DNA of 64,000 nt from Marinomonas sp. UCMA 3892 (GCF_012726345.1 NZ_PTXN01000011.1:56443-120442), one strand, 5' to 3'. Shown: positions 25,596 through 37,382, counted from the stretch's first letter. Notes: generated by a model not told the origin, from the letters alone. Made by a program: numbers and translations.

Positions 25596-26336
25596 CTAGA
25601 ACGGGATGTCATCGTCGAAATCATCAAAGTTTGGCGCTTGTTGAGGCTTTGGCTCAGGCGCTGGTGCACGTTGAGGGGCTGGCTGTGGCGCACGTTGCTG
25701 TGGTGCAGCTTGAGCTGGAGCTTGCTGTGGTGCATTACCCCAACTGCCAAATGACTGAGGCTGAGCAGCTTGTTGTGCTGGCTGATGCGCTGGTTGCTGA
25801 GGTGCTTGACCGTAACCACCTTGAGGTTGGTTAAATCCACCACCTTGCGGTGCATGCTGCTGTGGAGCCTGTTGCGCAGGCACCTGACCGTAACCTACTT
25901 GTTGAGGCGCTGCTTGCTGTGGTGCTTGGCCATAACCGCCGCCACCTTGCATAGAATCGTAGCCACCGCCTTGCTGACCTGAGTTATCACCTCGGCCGTC
26001 TAACAATTGCATTTCGTTCGCTACGATTTCTGTTGTGTAGCGTTTGATGCCGTCTTTTTCCCACTCACGAGTACGCAATGAACCTTCTACGTATACTTTA
26101 GAACCTTTCTTAATAAAATCGCCTGCAATCTGGCCAAGACGGAAGTTACCACGATCCATAAAAGCCACGCGGTGCCATTCCGTGCGCTCTTGCATTTGAC
26201 CGGTTTGCTTGTCACGCCAGCTTTCTGTTGTCGCTAAGTTAACGTTTGCAACCGCTGCGCCAGATGGCATGAAACGCACTTCGGCATCGTTGCCTGCGTT
26301 ACCGATCAAAATTACTTTGTTTATTCCACGTGCCAT
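25596..26336 (-). CDS. ssb: Single-stranded DNA-binding protein
   Basis: 246 residues from the ATG giving [15 protein letters not shown], the canonical SSB start; a longer frame to 26351 is an artefact. The OB-fold covers residues 1-110 (GRNDAEVRF-type region, [38 protein letters not shown]). The acidic tip FDDDIPF at the C terminus recruits replication and repair partners. The linker (about 115-235) is unusually long and built of Q, P, A and G repeats; E. coli SSB is 178 residues. It lies 39 bases downstream of the MFS gene. Confidence 0.97.
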   Translation of the reverse strand: MARGINKVILIGNAGNDAEVRFMPSGAAVANVNLATTESWRDKQTGQMQERTEWHRVAFMDRGNFRLGQIAGDFIKKGSKVYVEGSLRTREWEKDGIKRYTTEIVANEMQLLDGRGDNSGQQGGGYDSMQGGGGYGQAPQQAAPQQVGYGQVPAQQAPQQHAPQGGGFNQPQGGYGQAPQQPAHQPAQQAAQPQSFGSWGNAPQQAPAQAAPQQRAPQPAPQRAPAPEPKPQQAPNFDDFDDDIPF

Positions 26337-26375
26337 GACGTTCTTCTCCAACTAAAAGATAGAATAGTGTTTTAC

Positions 26376-27734
26376 TTAAAGACGCACTTGCGGTGCCAGA
26401 CGCACCAGAGCATCTTTGTCTAATATTTTTTTATCGACTTTCAGATAAGCGGTTTGCTCATCTTTAAAAATTTGCATACCTTCCACTCCTTGGATTTGCG
26501 CAAGTTGATCCGCCAACTTCGTTACTTCTTCATCTGTCATATTGGGCAGGCTAAACGCCAGACTACTTAACTGACGAGGTGCAGGCTGGATGGCACAAAC
26601 AAGTGACCAAGCCAAAAACACCACGCCGACAACCCAAAAGACGCCACTGCTTGAATGATGCTGGAGCAGCCAACCGCCACCAACGCCACCCAAAAATGAT
26701 CCCATAAATTGATGGGTAGAAAACACGCCCATCGCTGTGCCGCGATAACCAACTGGCGCTAACTTGCTAATAAGAGATGGCAACACAGCTTCCAGTGAGT
26801 TAAAGCCTACAAAATAAGCCCATAACAACGCCCCAAACACCCAAAGGTAAGGAGTCCATTGCAGCAATATAGAACTTAAACCCAACAAAATCATCACGGC
26901 GATTAACACGCCTTTTGTCTTACCTTTTGATTCGGCAATAATCACCAATGGTAACATACCTGCGAAGGCAAAACCCATGATGGCTAAGTATAGCCAGCTA
27001 TGTTGTGACAAGGGCAAATCAAACTGCTGAACCAATAAATTTGGAACGGTCACAAACAAAGCTGTTAGGCTCGCGTGTAACAACAAAACACTCACATTCA
27101 AGAACCGCAGTCTTGAATCTTTTAAGACTAAACCTAGCGCCAAAAGGCTCGGGGTCGTATCGCGCCTAAAAGTGTGCTGGACGATATTAGGCACAGCAAA
27201 AATGATCAAGACTATGCCCAGTAAAGATAGCGCAAAGGATAGATAAAATAGACCTGAAAGCCCGACTAAGGCAAAAATCCAAGGTCCCAATACCAAAGAC
27301 AACATAAACGAGGCGCCGATACTGATACCAACAATCGCCATAGCTTTGGTTCTATTTTGTTCTCGTGTAACATCACTCAATAGTGCCATCAAGGTACTGG
27401 CGATAGCGCCCGCCCCCTGAATCGCACGACCGACAATCAAAGTATTGATATCGCTCGCATTGGCACAGATCAAACTACCTACAGCAAACAATAATAACCC
27501 AATGACAATAACACGTTTACGGCCAATTTTATCGGACCACATGCCCATCGGAATCTGCAAGCTCGCCTGAGTCAGGCCGTAAATACCGATCGCAGTACCA
27601 ATCAACGCGGCGTCCGCTCCGGTCAACCCATCAGCGGCCACGCTGATGACAGGCATAATAAGGAATAAGCCTAACATTCTAAATAAATAGATCAGTGCTA
27701 AAGCAAGAACTGAACGACGTTCGAGTAGATCCAT
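26376..27734 (-). CDS. MFS transporter with C-terminal soluble domain
   Basis: 452 residues. About 12 membrane helices with the MFS motif A loop GMWSDKIGRKRVIVIG between helices 2 and 3, and a C-terminal soluble tail of about 65 residues (TDEEVTKLADQLAQIQGVEGMQIF...) that looks like a small ferredoxin-like domain. In pseudomonads an MFS gene of this type also stands between uvrA and ssb, so the order is conserved. Substrate unknown; drug-efflux annotation would be a guess. No good ribosome-binding site precedes the ATG. Confidence 0.88.
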   Translation of the reverse strand: MDLLERRSVLALALIYLFRMLGLFLIMPVISVAADGLTGADAALIGTAIGIYGLTQASLQIPMGMWSDKIGRKRVIVIGLLLFAVGSLICANASDINTLIVGRAIQGAGAIASTLMALLSDVTREQNRTKAMAIVGISIGASFMLSLVLGPWIFALVGLSGLFYLSFALSLLGIVLIIFAVPNIVQHTFRRDTTPSLLALGLVLKDSRLRFLNVSVLLLHASLTALFVTVPNLLVQQFDLPLSQHSWLYLAIMGFAFAGMLPLVIIAESKGKTKGVLIAVMILLGLSSILLQWTPYLWVFGALLWAYFVGFNSLEAVLPSLISKLAPVGYRGTAMGVFSTHQFMGSFLGGVGGGWLLQHHSSSGVFWVVGVVFLAWSLVCAIQPAPRQLSSLAFSLPNMTDEEVTKLADQLAQIQGVEGMQIFKDEQTAYLKVDKKILDKDALVRLAPQVRL

Positions 27735-27800
27735 AAGGAGGTTTCAACCGTTTAACTTAGGTGGTTAAGAAAAAGATTGTCAATTTTACAAAAAATACCG

Positions 27801-27829
27801 TTGAAGCTCCATTTCAACTACTGTAAAAA
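27801..27829 (+). promoter_or_regulatory. Candidate sigma70 promoter of uvrA
   Basis: TTGAAG (27801-27806), 17-base spacer, TAAAAA (27824-27829). The -10 element lies inside the LexA box, which would explain repression. Confidence 0.5.
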
Positions 27830-27838
27830 TAGACAGTT
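27819..27838. promoter_or_regulatory. LexA (SOS) box upstream of uvrA
   Basis: TACTGTAAAAATAGACAGTT: a perfect CTGT-N8-ACAG with an A-rich centre, 55 bases before the uvrA start. It matches the gammaproteobacterial LexA consensus. LexA bound here should repress uvrA until DNA damage, and may also touch the divergent MFS-ssb transcript. Confidence 0.85.
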
Positions 27839-27891
27839 ATTTAATTTACTGGCAGATTTCTTTCTGTTGATCGACTTCACATTGGAGAATC

Positions 27892-30714
27892 ATGGATACC
27901 ATTACCATACGCGGGGCCCGCACACACAATCTAAAAAATGTGGACCTAGACATCCCAAGAGACAAACTTGTGGTGATTACTGGCCTATCCGGCTCAGGTA
28001 AATCCTCTCTCGCTTTTGATACTTTGTACGCCGAAGGACAACGACGCTATGTAGAATCCCTTTCGACATACGCTAGACAATTTTTGTCCATGATGGAAAA
28101 GCCAGACATAGACCACATTGAAGGCCTTTCTCCTGCTATCTCTATCGAGCAAAAATCAACCTCTCATAACCCACGATCAACAGTCGGTACAATAACAGAA
28201 ATCTACGATTATCTACGATTGTTATTTGCCCGTGCAGGACAGCCTCGCTGCCCAGATCATGGCGAGCCACTAGAGGCGCAAACCATATCACAAATGGTCG
28301 ATAAAGTTATCTCTCTTCCAGAAGAAACCAAGATGATGCTTTTAGCACCCATTGTTAAAGATCGTAAAGGTGAGCACTTACACACCATCAGCGATCTATT
28401 ATCTAAAGGTTTTATTCGCGCTCGTATCGATGGCATTGTTGTCGATCTGGACGACGCACCAGTATTAGAAAAAAATAAGAAACATACCATTGAAGTCGTG
28501 ATTGACCGTTTTAAAGTTCGCTCTGATCTACAGCTTCGCTTGGCAGAATCCTTTGAAACTTGCCTTGGTTTATCTGACGGGATCGCCAAAGTCATCAATA
28601 TGGATGACGAACAAGAAGAATATATCTTCTCTAGTAAATTCGCCTGTCCAGTTTGCGGTTACAGCTTAACGGAATTAGAGCCACGCCTTTTCTCTTTTAA
28701 CAACCCAAATGGCGCTTGTCAGACATGTGACGGATTGGGCACTCATCAAATGTTTGATCCTGACCGAATTATTCAAGATGAAACTCTGACGCTTGCAGAA
28801 GGTGCAATCCGAGGCTGGGGGCGACGTAGTATTTTTTACTATCAACAACTTAGCGCCTTGGCGAAGCACTATGGATTTGATATAGAATCGAAATACAAAG
28901 ACATCCCTAGTGATTTCAAAAAGCGCATCTTACACGGCTCGGGAAAAGACAAGATAGACTTTGTTTATATCAATGAGCGTGGCGATAAAATGACACGCTC
29001 TCATGCATTTGAAGGTGTCATCCCAAATTTACAACGTCGCTACCACGAAACAGAATCTGACAGCGTGCGTGATGACCTTTCACAGTACATCAGCATTCAA
29101 CCTTGCCCAGACTGTCATGGCTCTCGACTCAATCGATCTGCTCGCAACGTCTTTATAGCTGAACAAACATTGCCTGAAGTCGTGACCTATCCAATCGCTG
29201 AATGCTTGAAGTACTTTGAAACACTTGAACTTCCCGGTTCGCGTGGAGAGATCGCCTCTAAAATCCTGAAAGAGATTCGTGACCGATTAACCTTCTTGGT
29301 AAACGTCGGCCTAGACTATCTAACGCTAGATCGAAAAGCAGATTCCCTTTCAGGTGGTGAAGCGCAACGAATCCGACTTGCTAGTCAAATTGGTGCAGGT
29401 TTAGTGGGAGTTATGTATATCCTTGATGAGCCATCTATTGGCTTGCATCAACGCGATAACGAAAGACTTATAGCAACACTGACCAGACTAAGAGATCTAG
29501 GCAATACGGTCATTGTCGTTGAACACGATGAAGACGCCATTCGTATCGCAGACTTTGTTGTCGACATTGGCCCAGGTGCAGGCATTCACGGTGGCGAAAT
29601 TATCGCCAGCGGTACGCCACAAGACATAATGGACTGCCCTGAATCCATTACTGGACAATTTCTAACGGGCAAACGAAAAATTGAAATCCCAGCCATTCGT
29701 CATCAAGCTAAGGATAAACAATTCCTTAAGTTAATAGGCGCAACAGGCAATAATCTAAATACTGTTGACCTTAAGATCCCTGTCGGCGTAATGACTTGCA
29801 TCACTGGCGTTTCTGGATCTGGTAAATCGACATTAATAAACGGCACTTTGTACCCACTAGCCGCTACAGCACTTAATGGCGCAACCACACTTAAAGCAGC
29901 ACCGCATGAACGTATTGAAGGTTTAGATTTATTTGATAAGTGTGTGGACATTGATCAAAGCCCTATAGGACGCACACCAAGATCGAACCCAGCAACCTAT
30001 ACTGGCATCTTCACTCCAATGAGGGAACTGTTCTCAGCAACACAAGAATCTCGCTCACGAGGTTATAAACCAGGAAGGTTCAGCTTTAACGTCAAAGGCG
30101 GACGCTGTGAAGCCTGCCAAGGCGATGGCGTAATCAAAGTTGAAATGCACTTTCTTCCAGATATCTACGTGCCTTGCGATACATGTAAAGGCAAACGCTA
30201 CAATCGTGAAACCTTAGAAATTCATTACAAGGGCAAGAACATTCATGAATGCTTAGAAATGACTATTGAAGACGCTCGAGAGTTCTTTGATCCAGTTCCA
30301 TCGATCGCAAGAAAACTACAAACTCTAATCGATGTTGGTTTGGGATATATTCGCCTTGGACAAGCAGCTACAACGCTTTCTGGCGGTGAAGCACAGCGAG
30401 TTAAACTGGCAAAAGAACTGTCTAAACGTGACACAGGTACAACACTATACATTCTTGATGAGCCGACAACAGGTCTGCATTTTGCCGATATAGAACAACT
30501 ATTAAAAGTTCTTCATCGTCTAAGAGATCACGGCAATACCGTCGTTGTCATTGAACATAACCTTGATGTGATAAAGACAGCCGATTGGATTGTAGATTTA
30601 GGTCCGGAAGGTGGTAGCGGTGGCGGATACATAGTTGCTGAAGGAACACCCGAAGAGATAGCAAAAACAGACAAATCTCATACCGGACGATTCCTAAAAC
30701 AAATGCTTCCATAG
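27892..30714 (+). CDS. uvrA: Excinuclease ABC subunit A
   Basis: 940 residues, the same as the E. coli length. Two ABC ATPase halves: Walker [10 protein letters not shown] at 31-39 and GVSGSGKST near 640; signatures [16 protein letters not shown] and [18 protein letters not shown]; Walker B regions [15 protein letters not shown] and [15 protein letters not shown]. Zinc modules with paired cysteines are at [10 protein letters not shown]...CQTCDGLG and [10 protein letters not shown]...[11 protein letters not shown]. UvrA recognises bulky DNA lesions and loads UvrB in nucleotide excision repair. GGAG precedes the ATG. It is monocistronic, with a terminator 21 bases after the stop. Confidence 0.98.
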   Translation: MDTITIRGARTHNLKNVDLDIPRDKLVVITGLSGSGKSSLAFDTLYAEGQRRYVESLSTYARQFLSMMEKPDIDHIEGLSPAISIEQKSTSHNPRSTVGTITEIYDYLRLLFARAGQPRCPDHGEPLEAQTISQMVDKVISLPEETKMMLLAPIVKDRKGEHLHTISDLLSKGFIRARIDGIVVDLDDAPVLEKNKKHTIEVVIDRFKVRSDLQLRLAESFETCLGLSDGIAKVINMDDEQEEYIFSSKFACPVCGYSLTELEPRLFSFNNPNGACQTCDGLGTHQMFDPDRIIQDETLTLAEGAIRGWGRRSIFYYQQLSALAKHYGFDIESKYKDIPSDFKKRILHGSGKDKIDFVYINERGDKMTRSHAFEGVIPNLQRRYHETESDSVRDDLSQYISIQPCPDCHGSRLNRSARNVFIAEQTLPEVVTYPIAECLKYFETLELPGSRGEIASKILKEIRDRLTFLVNVGLDYLTLDRKADSLSGGEAQRIRLASQIGAGLVGVMYILDEPSIGLHQRDNERLIATLTRLRDLGNTVIVVEHDEDAIRIADFVVDIGPGAGIHGGEIIASGTPQDIMDCPESITGQFLTGKRKIEIPAIRHQAKDKQFLKLIGATGNNLNTVDLKIPVGVMTCITGVSGSGKSTLINGTLYPLAATALNGATTLKAAPHERIEGLDLFDKCVDIDQSPIGRTPRSNPATYTGIFTPMRELFSATQESRSRGYKPGRFSFNVKGGRCEACQGDGVIKVEMHFLPDIYVPCDTCKGKRYNRETLEIHYKGKNIHECLEMTIEDAREFFDPVPSIARKLQTLIDVGLGYIRLGQAATTLSGGEAQRVKLAKELSKRDTGTTLYILDEPTTGLHFADIEQLLKVLHRLRDHGNTVVVIEHNLDVIKTADWIVDLGPEGGSGGGYIVAEGTPEEIAKTDKSHTGRFLKQMLP

Positions 30715-30734
30715 GTACATCACATGTAAATCAA

Positions 30735-30770
30735 AATACCCGATCAAGATTACTTGATCGGGTATTTTTT
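30735..30770 (+). terminator. uvrA terminator
   Basis: A perfect 14-bp stem AATACCCGATCAAG / CTTGATCGGGTATT with an ATTA loop and a T run. Confidence 0.9.
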
Positions 30771-30794
30771 TAACGCCAATAAATTACAGGCAAA

Positions 30795-30823
30795 AAAAAG
30801 CCGAGCTATTAGCTCGGCTTTTT
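30795..30823. terminator. Terminator of the alpha operon (rplQ), bidirectional
   Basis: A 13-bp stem AAAAAGCCGAGCT / AGCTCGGCTTTTT with a three-base loop, 15 bases downstream of the rplQ stop. Confidence 0.9.
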
Positions 30824-30837
30824 ATTACAAACTGATA

Positions 30838-31215
30838 TTACTCAGCAGCTTCTGCAACTGGACGATCGACCAATTCAACATAAGCCATAGGCGCGTTGTC
30901 ACCTGAGCGGAAGCCACATTTAAGAATGCGAACATAACCACCAGGACGAGCTTGGTAACGAGGACCAAGCTCAGAGAACAATTTACCTACTGCATCTTTG
31001 CTACGAGTACGAGCAAAGGCAAGGCGACGATTCGCAACAGAATCAACTTTCGCCAATGTGATCAAAGGCTCAGCAACACGACGCAATTCTTTAGCTTTCG
31101 GCAACGTAGTTTTAATAACTTCGTGTTCGAACAAAGAAGCAGCCATGTTTTTAAACATCGCTTTACGATGTGAGCTAGTACGGTTTAAGTGACGTCCACT
31201 CTTACGATGACGCAT
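30838..31215 (-). CDS. rplQ: 50S ribosomal protein L17
   Basis: 125 residues beginning [20 protein letters not shown], the invariant L17 start. Last gene of the alpha operon, as in other gammaproteobacteria. The acidic/alanine-rich C terminus (PVAEAAE) replaces the longer tail seen in some relatives. Confidence 0.98.
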   Translation of the reverse strand: MRHRKSGRHLNRTSSHRKAMFKNMAASLFEHEVIKTTLPKAKELRRVAEPLITLAKVDSVANRRLAFARTRSKDAVGKLFSELGPRYQARPGGYVRILKCGFRSGDNAPMAYVELVDRPVAEAAE

Positions 31216-31257
31216 TTTACATTCCTTACCAAACTACGGTGGTCAGGGAACAATGAC

Positions 31258-32262
31258 CTAGCGAGCTAGAACTTTGCTATCGTCTTTTAAACTAGCCGGT
31301 GGCCAATTTTCTAGACGCATTCCCAAAGACAAACCACGCTGTGCTAAAACATCTTTGATTTCAGTTAACGACTTCTTACCTAGGTTAGGCGTCTTAAGAA
31401 GCTCAACCTCAGTACGTTGAATCAAATCACCGATGTAATAAATGTTCTCTGCTTTTAAACAGTTAGCACTGCGAACGGTCAATTCAAGATCATCAACCGG
31501 GCGTAGCAAAATTGGATCAATCTCATCCTCTTCTTCTACAACAGGCGCTTCGCTCTCGCTTTCAAGGGCGACGAACACGGCAATTTGCTGTTGTAAAATA
31601 GTCGCTGCACGACGAATTGCTTCTTCAGGATCGATAGTACCATTAGATTCGATGTCTAAGACTAACTTATCTAAATCTGTACGCTGCTCTACACGAGCAT
31701 TATCGACACTGTACGCAACACGGCGAACAGGGCTGAATGAGGCATCCAGTTGCAAGCGACCGATTGGACGAGTCTCATCGTCGCCAGCAACACGAGCATC
31801 AGCAGGCTCATAACCACGGCCACGTGCAACTTTGATCTGCATAGTTAACTCAGCAGTGTCATCTAAGTGCGCAATGATATGATCCGGGTTAGCGATCTCT
31901 GCATCAGCAACCAACTGGATATCTCCAGCTGTTACGATACCAGGACCTTTTTTACTTAGAGTAAGAGTTGCTTCATCTTGCCCGTGTAGAGCGATCGCAA
32001 CTCCTTTCAGGTTAAGAAGAATTTCAATTACATCTTCTTTAACCCCTTCGATTGCGCTGTATTCGTGTAATACACCGTCGATTTCAACTTCAACAATCGC
32101 ACAACCTGGCATTGAAGAAAGCAGGATACGGCGCAACGCGTTACCCAAAGTATGACCAAAACCACGTTCTAGCGGTTGCAGTGTAACTTTAGCGCGACAG
32201 TTGCCTAGTTCCTGAACTTCAATGTTGCGTGGGGTTAACAATTCGCTCACTGAACGCTGCAT
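31258..32262 (-). CDS. rpoA: RNA polymerase subunit alpha
   Basis: 334 residues (E. coli 329). The N-terminal dimerisation domain contains [22 protein letters not shown]; the C-terminal domain, which binds UP elements and activators, contains [22 protein letters not shown] and [20 protein letters not shown]. An acidic linker (about 235-248, EEEDEIDP) joins them. Encoded between rpsD and rplQ. Confidence 0.98.
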   Translation of the reverse strand: MQRSVSELLTPRNIEVQELGNCRAKVTLQPLERGFGHTLGNALRRILLSSMPGCAIVEVEIDGVLHEYSAIEGVKEDVIEILLNLKGVAIALHGQDEATLTLSKKGPGIVTAGDIQLVADAEIANPDHIIAHLDDTAELTMQIKVARGRGYEPADARVAGDDETRPIGRLQLDASFSPVRRVAYSVDNARVEQRTDLDKLVLDIESNGTIDPEEAIRRAATILQQQIAVFVALESESEAPVVEEEDEIDPILLRPVDDLELTVRSANCLKAENIYYIGDLIQRTEVELLKTPNLGKKSLTEIKDVLAQRGLSLGMRLENWPPASLKDDSKVLAR

Positions 32263-32295
32263 AGATCCACCTATTTCTTAATCCTAATCACCAAC

Positions 32296-32916
32296 TTACT
32301 TAGAGTAAAGTTCGACAATTAGGTTCTCATTAATTTCAGCTGATAAATCGGCACGCTCTGGAAGTGCTTTGTAAGTAGCTTCCAGTTTAGTTGAATCAAC
32401 TTCGATCCAATGGATCGGTGCACGACCTTTAGATAGCTCTAGTGCGCTTTGTACACGCAATTGCTTCTTAGCTTTTTCACGGATAGACACAACATCACCA
32501 GCTTTGACTTGGTAAGACGGAATGTTAACCGTAGCGCCATTAACTAGAATGCCTTTATGGCCTACTAGCTGACGAGCTTCTGCACGTGTAGAACCAAAAC
32601 CTGCGCGATATACAACGTTATCTAAACGTGATTCTAAAAGTTGCAGAAGGTTTTCACCTGTAGCACCTTTAAGACGAGCAGCAGATTTATAGTAATTACG
32701 GAATTGTTTTTCAAGAATACCGTACATACGACGTACTTTTTGTTTCTCACGTAGTTGCAAGCCGTATTCAGAAAGGCGACCGCGACGTGCACCGTGCACA
32801 CCTGGAACCGTTTCTACTTTACATTTCGACTCAAGAGCGCGTGAACCGCTCTTCAATTGCAAGTCGGTACCTTCACGACGAGACAACTTACAAGTTGGAC
32901 CTATATAACGAGCCAT
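32296..32916 (-). CDS. rpsD: 30S ribosomal protein S4
   Basis: 206 residues, the E. coli length: [22 protein letters not shown] start and the S4 RNA-binding domain [29 protein letters not shown]4 is the 30S assembly initiator and in E. coli represses the alpha operon through a pseudoknot near rpsM. Confidence 0.98.
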
Positions 32917-32932
32917 GTATCTGTCTCCTCAA

Positions 32933-33325
32933 TTAAACGCGACGTTTCTTAGGTGGACGGCAACCGTTGTGCGGAATTGGCGTCACATCTGTGATGTTAT
33001 TGATACGCAAGCCCAATGCATTTAATGCACGAACTGCGGACTCACGACCAGGACCAGGGCCCTTAATCATTACGTCAACGTTTTTAAGGCCGAACTCTTG
33101 TGCGACAGTACCGGCACGTTCCGCTGCTACTTGAGCTGCGAAAGGAGTACTTTTACGAGATCCGCGAAAACCAGAACCACCTGCAGTAGCCCAAGACAAA
33201 GCATTGCCTTGGCGGTCAGTGATAGTCACGATCGTGTTATTAAATGACGCGTGTACATGAGCAACACCGTCGACGACCGTCTTTTTGACTTTTTTCTTGG
33301 TGTTGCGCGTAGCTGGCTTAGCCAT
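32933..33325 (-). CDS. rpsK: 30S ribosomal protein S11
   Basis: 130 residues: [47 protein letters not shown] and the C-terminal [13 protein letters not shown]. Decoding-platform protein; alpha operon second gene, 65 bases after rpsM. Confidence 0.98.
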
Positions 33326-33390
33326 ATTGCACTTTCCTATTTAATGCTCAGCTCTAGCAAACTTAGTGGCTAGAGCGAAACGCGTTTAAA

Positions 33391-33747
33391 TTACTTACGA
33401 ATAGGCTTACGAGGGCCTTTTCGTGTACGAGCGTTCGTTTTGGTACGTTGACCACGAACTGGTAGGCTGCGGCGATGACGAATCCCGCGATTACAACCTA
33501 GGTCCATCAAACGTTTGATAGACATACTGACTTCACGACGTAAGTCACCCTCTACAGTATACTTAGCAACTTCGCCACGAAGTTCATCAAGGACATCATC
33601 ACTTAATGAACCAATTTTCGCAGTTTCAGCAACACCCGTAGCAGCGCAAATAGCGCGAGAACGAGTGCGACCAATTCCGAAGATGTAAGTCAGAGAAATG
33701 ACCGCATGTTTATTGTCAGGAATATTGACACCGGCTATACGAGCCAT
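33391..33747 (-). CDS. rpsM: 30S ribosomal protein S13
   Basis: 118 residues: [30 protein letters not shown] start and the basic C terminus [18 protein letters not shown] that contacts tRNA. First gene of the alpha operon; a structured 128-base leader precedes it. Confidence 0.98.
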   Translation of the reverse strand: MARIAGVNIPDNKHAVISLTYIFGIGRTRSRAICAATGVAETAKIGSLSDDVLDELRGEVAKYTVEGDLRREVSMSIKRLMDLGCNRGIRHRRSLPVRGQRTKTNARTRKGPRKPIRK

Positions 33748-33805
33748 TCACTTTACTCCGTTGTTATTGATGATTATATGTTAATTCATCACTTTACTAT
33801 CATGA

Positions 33806-33849
33806 GGGCGGCTGATTATGCCTATCTTTAGGCCATAAATCAACCACCC
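33806..33849 (-). promoter_or_regulatory. Structured leader between rpmJ and rpsM (candidate S4/alpha-operon control region)
   Basis: On the transcript GGGTGGTTGAT pairs with ATCAGCCGCCC (11 bp with two G-U pairs), enclosing an inner TATGGCCT...AGGCATA hairpin. No T run follows, so it is not an ordinary terminator. The place (leader of rpsM) matches the E. coli alpha-operon S4 translational repressor site, though I cannot confirm the pseudoknot. Confidence 0.55.
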
Positions 33850-33875
33850 TTTCCCATCATCGAGCGAACTCGCTA

Positions 33876-33989
33876 TTAACCTTGACGTTGTTTGTGACGA
33901 GGCTCAACGCAAATCACTCGAACTGAACCGTTACGACGAACGATTTTGCAGTTACGACAGATTTTCTTTACAGATGCACGTACTTTCAT
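33876..33989 (-). CDS. rpmJ: 50S ribosomal protein L36
   Basis: 37 residues: [20 protein letters not shown] followed by [17 protein letters not shown]. Zinc-ribbon form (C+) with C11, C14, C27 and H32. It lies 19 bases after secY, closing the spc operon. Confidence 0.97.
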   Translation of the reverse strand: MKVRASVKKICRNCKIVRRNGSVRVICVEPRHKQRQG

Positions 33990-34008
33990 GTTCAACTCCA
34001 ACCTACGC

Positions 34009-35340
34009 TTAACGCATTAGGCCATTTGGACCATAACCAGTCAGATTAGATTTCTTCATTAATGATTCGTATTGCTGACTCATCAAATGACTTTGAACTT
34101 GCGACATAAAGTCCATGACAACTACCACTACGATTAACATAGAAGTACCGCCAAAGTAGAATGGAACATTCCACGCAACAACAAAGAACTGAGGCATCAG
34201 AGACACTAGAGTGATGTATAAAGCACCAAACAATGTCAAACGAGTCATTACACCATCAATATATCGAGCTGTATGATCGCCTGGACGAATACCCGGCAAA
34301 AAAGCACCGGATTTTTTCAAGTTATCTGCCACATCTTTAGGGTTGAACACTAGTGCCGTGTAGAAGAAGCAAAAGAATACAATTGCTATCGCAAACAACA
34401 GCACATAGAGCGGTTGCCCAGGAGCTAGAGCCAAAGAAATATTTTGCAACCATTCCATTCCTTCGCCTTGACCAAACCACTGTCCGATCGAAGCTGGGAA
34501 CAAAAGGATACTTGAAGCAAATATAGGTGGGATTACACCAGCCATATTCACCTTAAGAGGCAAATGACTCTTTTGTGCAGCAAATACTTTTTTGCCTTGC
34601 TGACGCTTGGCATAATTAACCGTTATACGACGCTGCCCACGCTCGATGAAAACAACGAACGCAATAGTCGCAATAGCTAATATACCAATTAGCAGCAAAG
34701 CTAAAATATTGATATCGCCTTGACGAGCCGACTCAAATGAACGACCTAAAGCAGATGGCAGGCCTGCAACGATACCTGCAAAGATAAGAATGGATATACC
34801 ATTGCCAATACCTTTTTCAGTAACTTGCTCACCCAACCACATTAAGAAAACAGTACCAGCAACCAGCGTCACAACAGCAACAGCATAGAACTCCATGCCA
34901 CTACTAAATGAGATGCCTTGACTTGCCAAACCAACCGCCATACTGGCAGACTGGACAAGGGCAAGAAGCACCGTACCGTAACGAGTGTACTGAGTAATCT
35001 TACGACGACCAGCTTCACCCTCTTTCTTTAGCTGCTCTAGCTGCGGACTCACAACCGTCAATAACTGCATAATAATAGAGGCAGAAATATAGGGCAAAAT
35101 CCCGAGTGCAAAAATACTCATGCGCTCAAGCGCGCCCCCTGAGAATACGTTAAATAAACTCAGAATAGTGCCTTCATTTTGATCAAACAACGCAGACAAC
35201 CTATCAGGATTAATTCCTGGAACAGGGATGTGTGCACCGATTCGGTATACAATAATTGCCAGAAAAACGAAACGGATACGAGCCCAAAGCTCGCTTAATC
35301 CGTTTTGCATACCAGCTGGTAGTGAGCCACGCTTTGCCAT
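34009..35340 (-). CDS. secY: Protein translocase subunit SecY
   Basis: 443 residues, the E. coli length, ten membrane helices. Conserved pieces: [69 protein letters not shown] and the C-terminal [16 protein letters not shown]. Central channel of the Sec translocon; partner SecE is at 60711. The start abuts the rplO stop. Confidence 0.98.
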   Translation of the reverse strand: MAKRGSLPAGMQNGLSELWARIRFVFLAIIVYRIGAHIPVPGINPDRLSALFDQNEGTILSLFNVFSGGALERMSIFALGILPYISASIIMQLLTVVSPQLEQLKKEGEAGRRKITQYTRYGTVLLALVQSASMAVGLASQGISFSSGMEFYAVAVVTLVAGTVFLMWLGEQVTEKGIGNGISILIFAGIVAGLPSALGRSFESARQGDINILALLLIGILAIATIAFVVFIERGQRRITVNYAKRQQGKKVFAAQKSHLPLKVNMAGVIPPIFASSILLFPASIGQWFGQGEGMEWLQNISLALAPGQPLYVLLFAIAIVFFCFFYTALVFNPKDVADNLKKSGAFLPGIRPGDHTARYIDGVMTRLTLFGALYITLVSLMPQFFVVAWNVPFYFGGTSMLIVVVVVMDFMSQVQSHLMSQQYESLMKKSNLTGYGPNGLMR

Positions 35341-35775
35341 TTATTCCTCGACTTTTCCGCCAGCTGCTTCAATAGCGGCACGAGCACCTTTAGTCACTTT
35401 AAGACCACGAACTGTAATAGCCTTGTCGATTGAACCAGACAAAATTACACGTGCAGTCTTAATTTGATGACCAAGAATGTCGGCGCTTTTAAGAGCAGCC
35501 AAATCTACAACTTCAGCATTTACAGTAGCAAGCTCGTTTAAACGAACCTCAGCAACATACTTTGCCTGACGTGAAGTAAAACCGAATTTAGGCAGACGAC
35601 GCTGCAAAGGCATTTGACCACCTTCAAAACCAGGTTTTACTGAGCCACCAGAGCGAGACTTAAGACCTTTATGGCCACGTCCGCCGGTTTTACCCAAGCC
35701 GCTACCAATGCCGCGACCAACACGTTTAGGAGCATGCTTGCTACCTTCGCCAGGACGAAGTGTATTTAAGAACAT
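35341..35775 (-). CDS. rplO: 50S ribosomal protein L15
   Basis: 144 residues: [35 protein letters not shown] start with the glycine-rich rRNA-binding extension. One base separates it from rpmD. Confidence 0.98.
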   Translation of the reverse strand: MFLNTLRPGEGSKHAPKRVGRGIGSGLGKTGGRGHKGLKSRSGGSVKPGFEGGQMPLQRRLPKFGFTSRQAKYVAEVRLNELATVNAEVVDLAALKSADILGHQIKTARVILSGSIDKAITVRGLKVTKGARAAIEAAGGKVEE

Positions 35776-35776
35776 G

Positions 35777-35962
35777 TTATTCCCCTACCACTTTAACCAT
35801 ATAATAAACTTTATTAACCATACCACGTACAGAAGGAGTATCTTCCAACTCACGTGTTTGGCCAACTTTACGCAAACCCAAGCCTTTAACAGTTTCACGG
35901 TGCTTTGGAAGACGACCGATCGGGCTGCGGGTTAGTTGAACTGTGATGGTATTATTCGCCAT
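35777..35962 (-). CDS. rpmD: 50S ribosomal protein L30
   Basis: 61 residues: [30 protein letters not shown]. Standard spc position between rpsE and rplO. Confidence 0.97.
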   Translation of the reverse strand: MANNTITVQLTRSPIGRLPKHRETVKGLGLRKVGQTRELEDTPSVRGMVNKVYYMVKVVGE

Positions 35963-35968
35963 GACACA

Positions 35969-36469
35969 TTACCCCAAAATTTGATCGACTGACTTACCGC
36001 GTTTTGCCGCGATTTGTTCAGGTGCTTTCATATCCTGCAAACCTTTAATCGTAGCGCGAACTACGTTTACTGGGTTTGTAGAGCCGTAACACTTAGCCAA
36101 AACGTTATGAACGCCAACGATTTCGAGAACCGCACGCATTGCACCACCGGCAATAACTCCAGTACCTGGAGACGCTGGTTGCATAAACACTTTAGATGCT
36201 CCATGACTTGCTTTAATAGGATACTGAAGAGTATCACCATCAAGTCTTACAGAAACCATGTTACGACGAGCTTGTTCCATTGCTTTTTGAATCGCTTGAG
36301 GAACTTCACGCGCTTTACCACGTCCGAAGCCAACTTTACCATTACCATCACCAACAACTGTCAAAGCTGTGAAAGAGAAGATACGACCACCCTTTACAAC
36401 TTTAGCAACGCGGTTTACTTGAACTAGCCTCTCTTGGAGATCGCTAGTTTGTTGATCATTAACTGCCAT
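35969..36469 (-). CDS. rpsE: 30S ribosomal protein S5
   Basis: 166 residues: [43 protein letters not shown] (double-stranded RNA-binding domain) and [20 protein letters not shown]. Acts in decoding fidelity (ram mutations). Confidence 0.98.
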   Translation of the reverse strand: MAVNDQQTSDLQERLVQVNRVAKVVKGGRIFSFTALTVVGDGNGKVGFGRGKAREVPQAIQKAMEQARRNMVSVRLDGDTLQYPIKASHGASKVFMQPASPGTGVIAGGAMRAVLEIVGVHNVLAKCYGSTNPVNVVRATIKGLQDMKAPEQIAAKRGKSVDQILG

Positions 36470-36479
36470 TTGCTACCCC

Positions 36480-36830
36480 TTAGAACTCTAGACCGGCTTC
36501 ACGTGCAGCGTCAGCAAGAACTTGAACGCGGCCATGGTATTTGAAGCCAGAACGGTCAAAAGCGACCGAAGTGACGCCTGCTGCTTTAGCGCGCGTAGCA
36601 ATCAAAGTACCGACTTCTTTAGCCGCTACTTTATTACCAGTCGCCGAGCCACGAAGAGCTTCTTCAAGAGTAGAAGCACTAGCTAGCACTTTACTACCAC
36701 AAGGAGAAATCACTTGAGCATACATATGGCGTGGTGTGCGATGTACAGTAAGACGATTCGCACCTAAGTCACGAATATGCAAGCGAGCACGACGTGCACG
36801 ACGAATCCGAGATTGTTTTTTAGTGTTCAT
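36480..36830 (-). CDS. rplR: 50S ribosomal protein L18
   Basis: 116 residues: [23 protein letters not shown] start and [28 protein letters not shown] end. Binds 5S rRNA. Confidence 0.98.
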   Translation of the reverse strand: MNTKKQSRIRRARRARLHIRDLGANRLTVHRTPRHMYAQVISPCGSKVLASASTLEEALRGSATGNKVAAKEVGTLIATRAKAAGVTSVAFDRSGFKYHGRVQVLADAAREAGLEF

Positions 36831-36840
36831 GAATGCCTAC

Positions 36841-37374
36841 CTACTTCTTCTTAGCTTCTTTACGACGAATTACTTCGTCAGAATAGCGAACACCTTTGCC
36901 TTTATATGGCTCTGGCGGACGGAAACCGCGAACTTCTGCAGCAACCTGACCAACGGCTTGTTTATCAATACCACGGATCACAATTTCTGTTTGAGAAGCA
37001 CATTCAGCTGTTACGCCTTCAGGAAGTTCGTAATCTACTGGATGAGAAAAACCCAGAGAAAGGTTAAGTACGTTGCCTTTAAGCGCAGCACGGTAACCAA
37101 CACCTTGAAGAAACAATCTTTTCTCAAAACCTTGACTAACACCAACAACCATGTTGTTAACCAAAGCACGAGTTGTACCAGCTAAGGCACGGCTTTGTTT
37201 TGCACCATCGCGCGCAGCGAAGGTAATAACATTTTCTTCTTTAGACACTTGTACGCTTGTGTGAATATTAAACTCTAAAGAACCTTTACCGCCTTTAACA
37301 ACGACAGTTTGTCCATTTAGAGTCAAATCTACACCACTAGGAAGCGTCACGGGACTATTAGCAACTCGAGACAT
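36841..37374 (-). CDS. rplF: 50S ribosomal protein L6
   Basis: 177 residues: [21 protein letters not shown] start, two L6 repeats and the C-terminal [26 protein letters not shown] signature. Confidence 0.98.
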   Translation of the reverse strand: MSRVANSPVTLPSGVDLTLNGQTVVVKGGKGSLEFNIHTSVQVSKEENVITFAARDGAKQSRALAGTTRALVNNMVVGVSQGFEKRLFLQGVGYRAALKGNVLNLSLGFSHPVDYELPEGVTAECASQTEIVIRGIDKQAVGQVAAEVRGFRPPEPYKGKGVRYSDEVIRRKEAKKK

Positions 37375-37382
37375 ACTAACTC

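Noticed and set aside
25556-25982. Alternative frames over the SSB linker
   Set aside because: Low-complexity repeats keep all frames open; the SSB frame has the conserved OB-fold and acidic tail.
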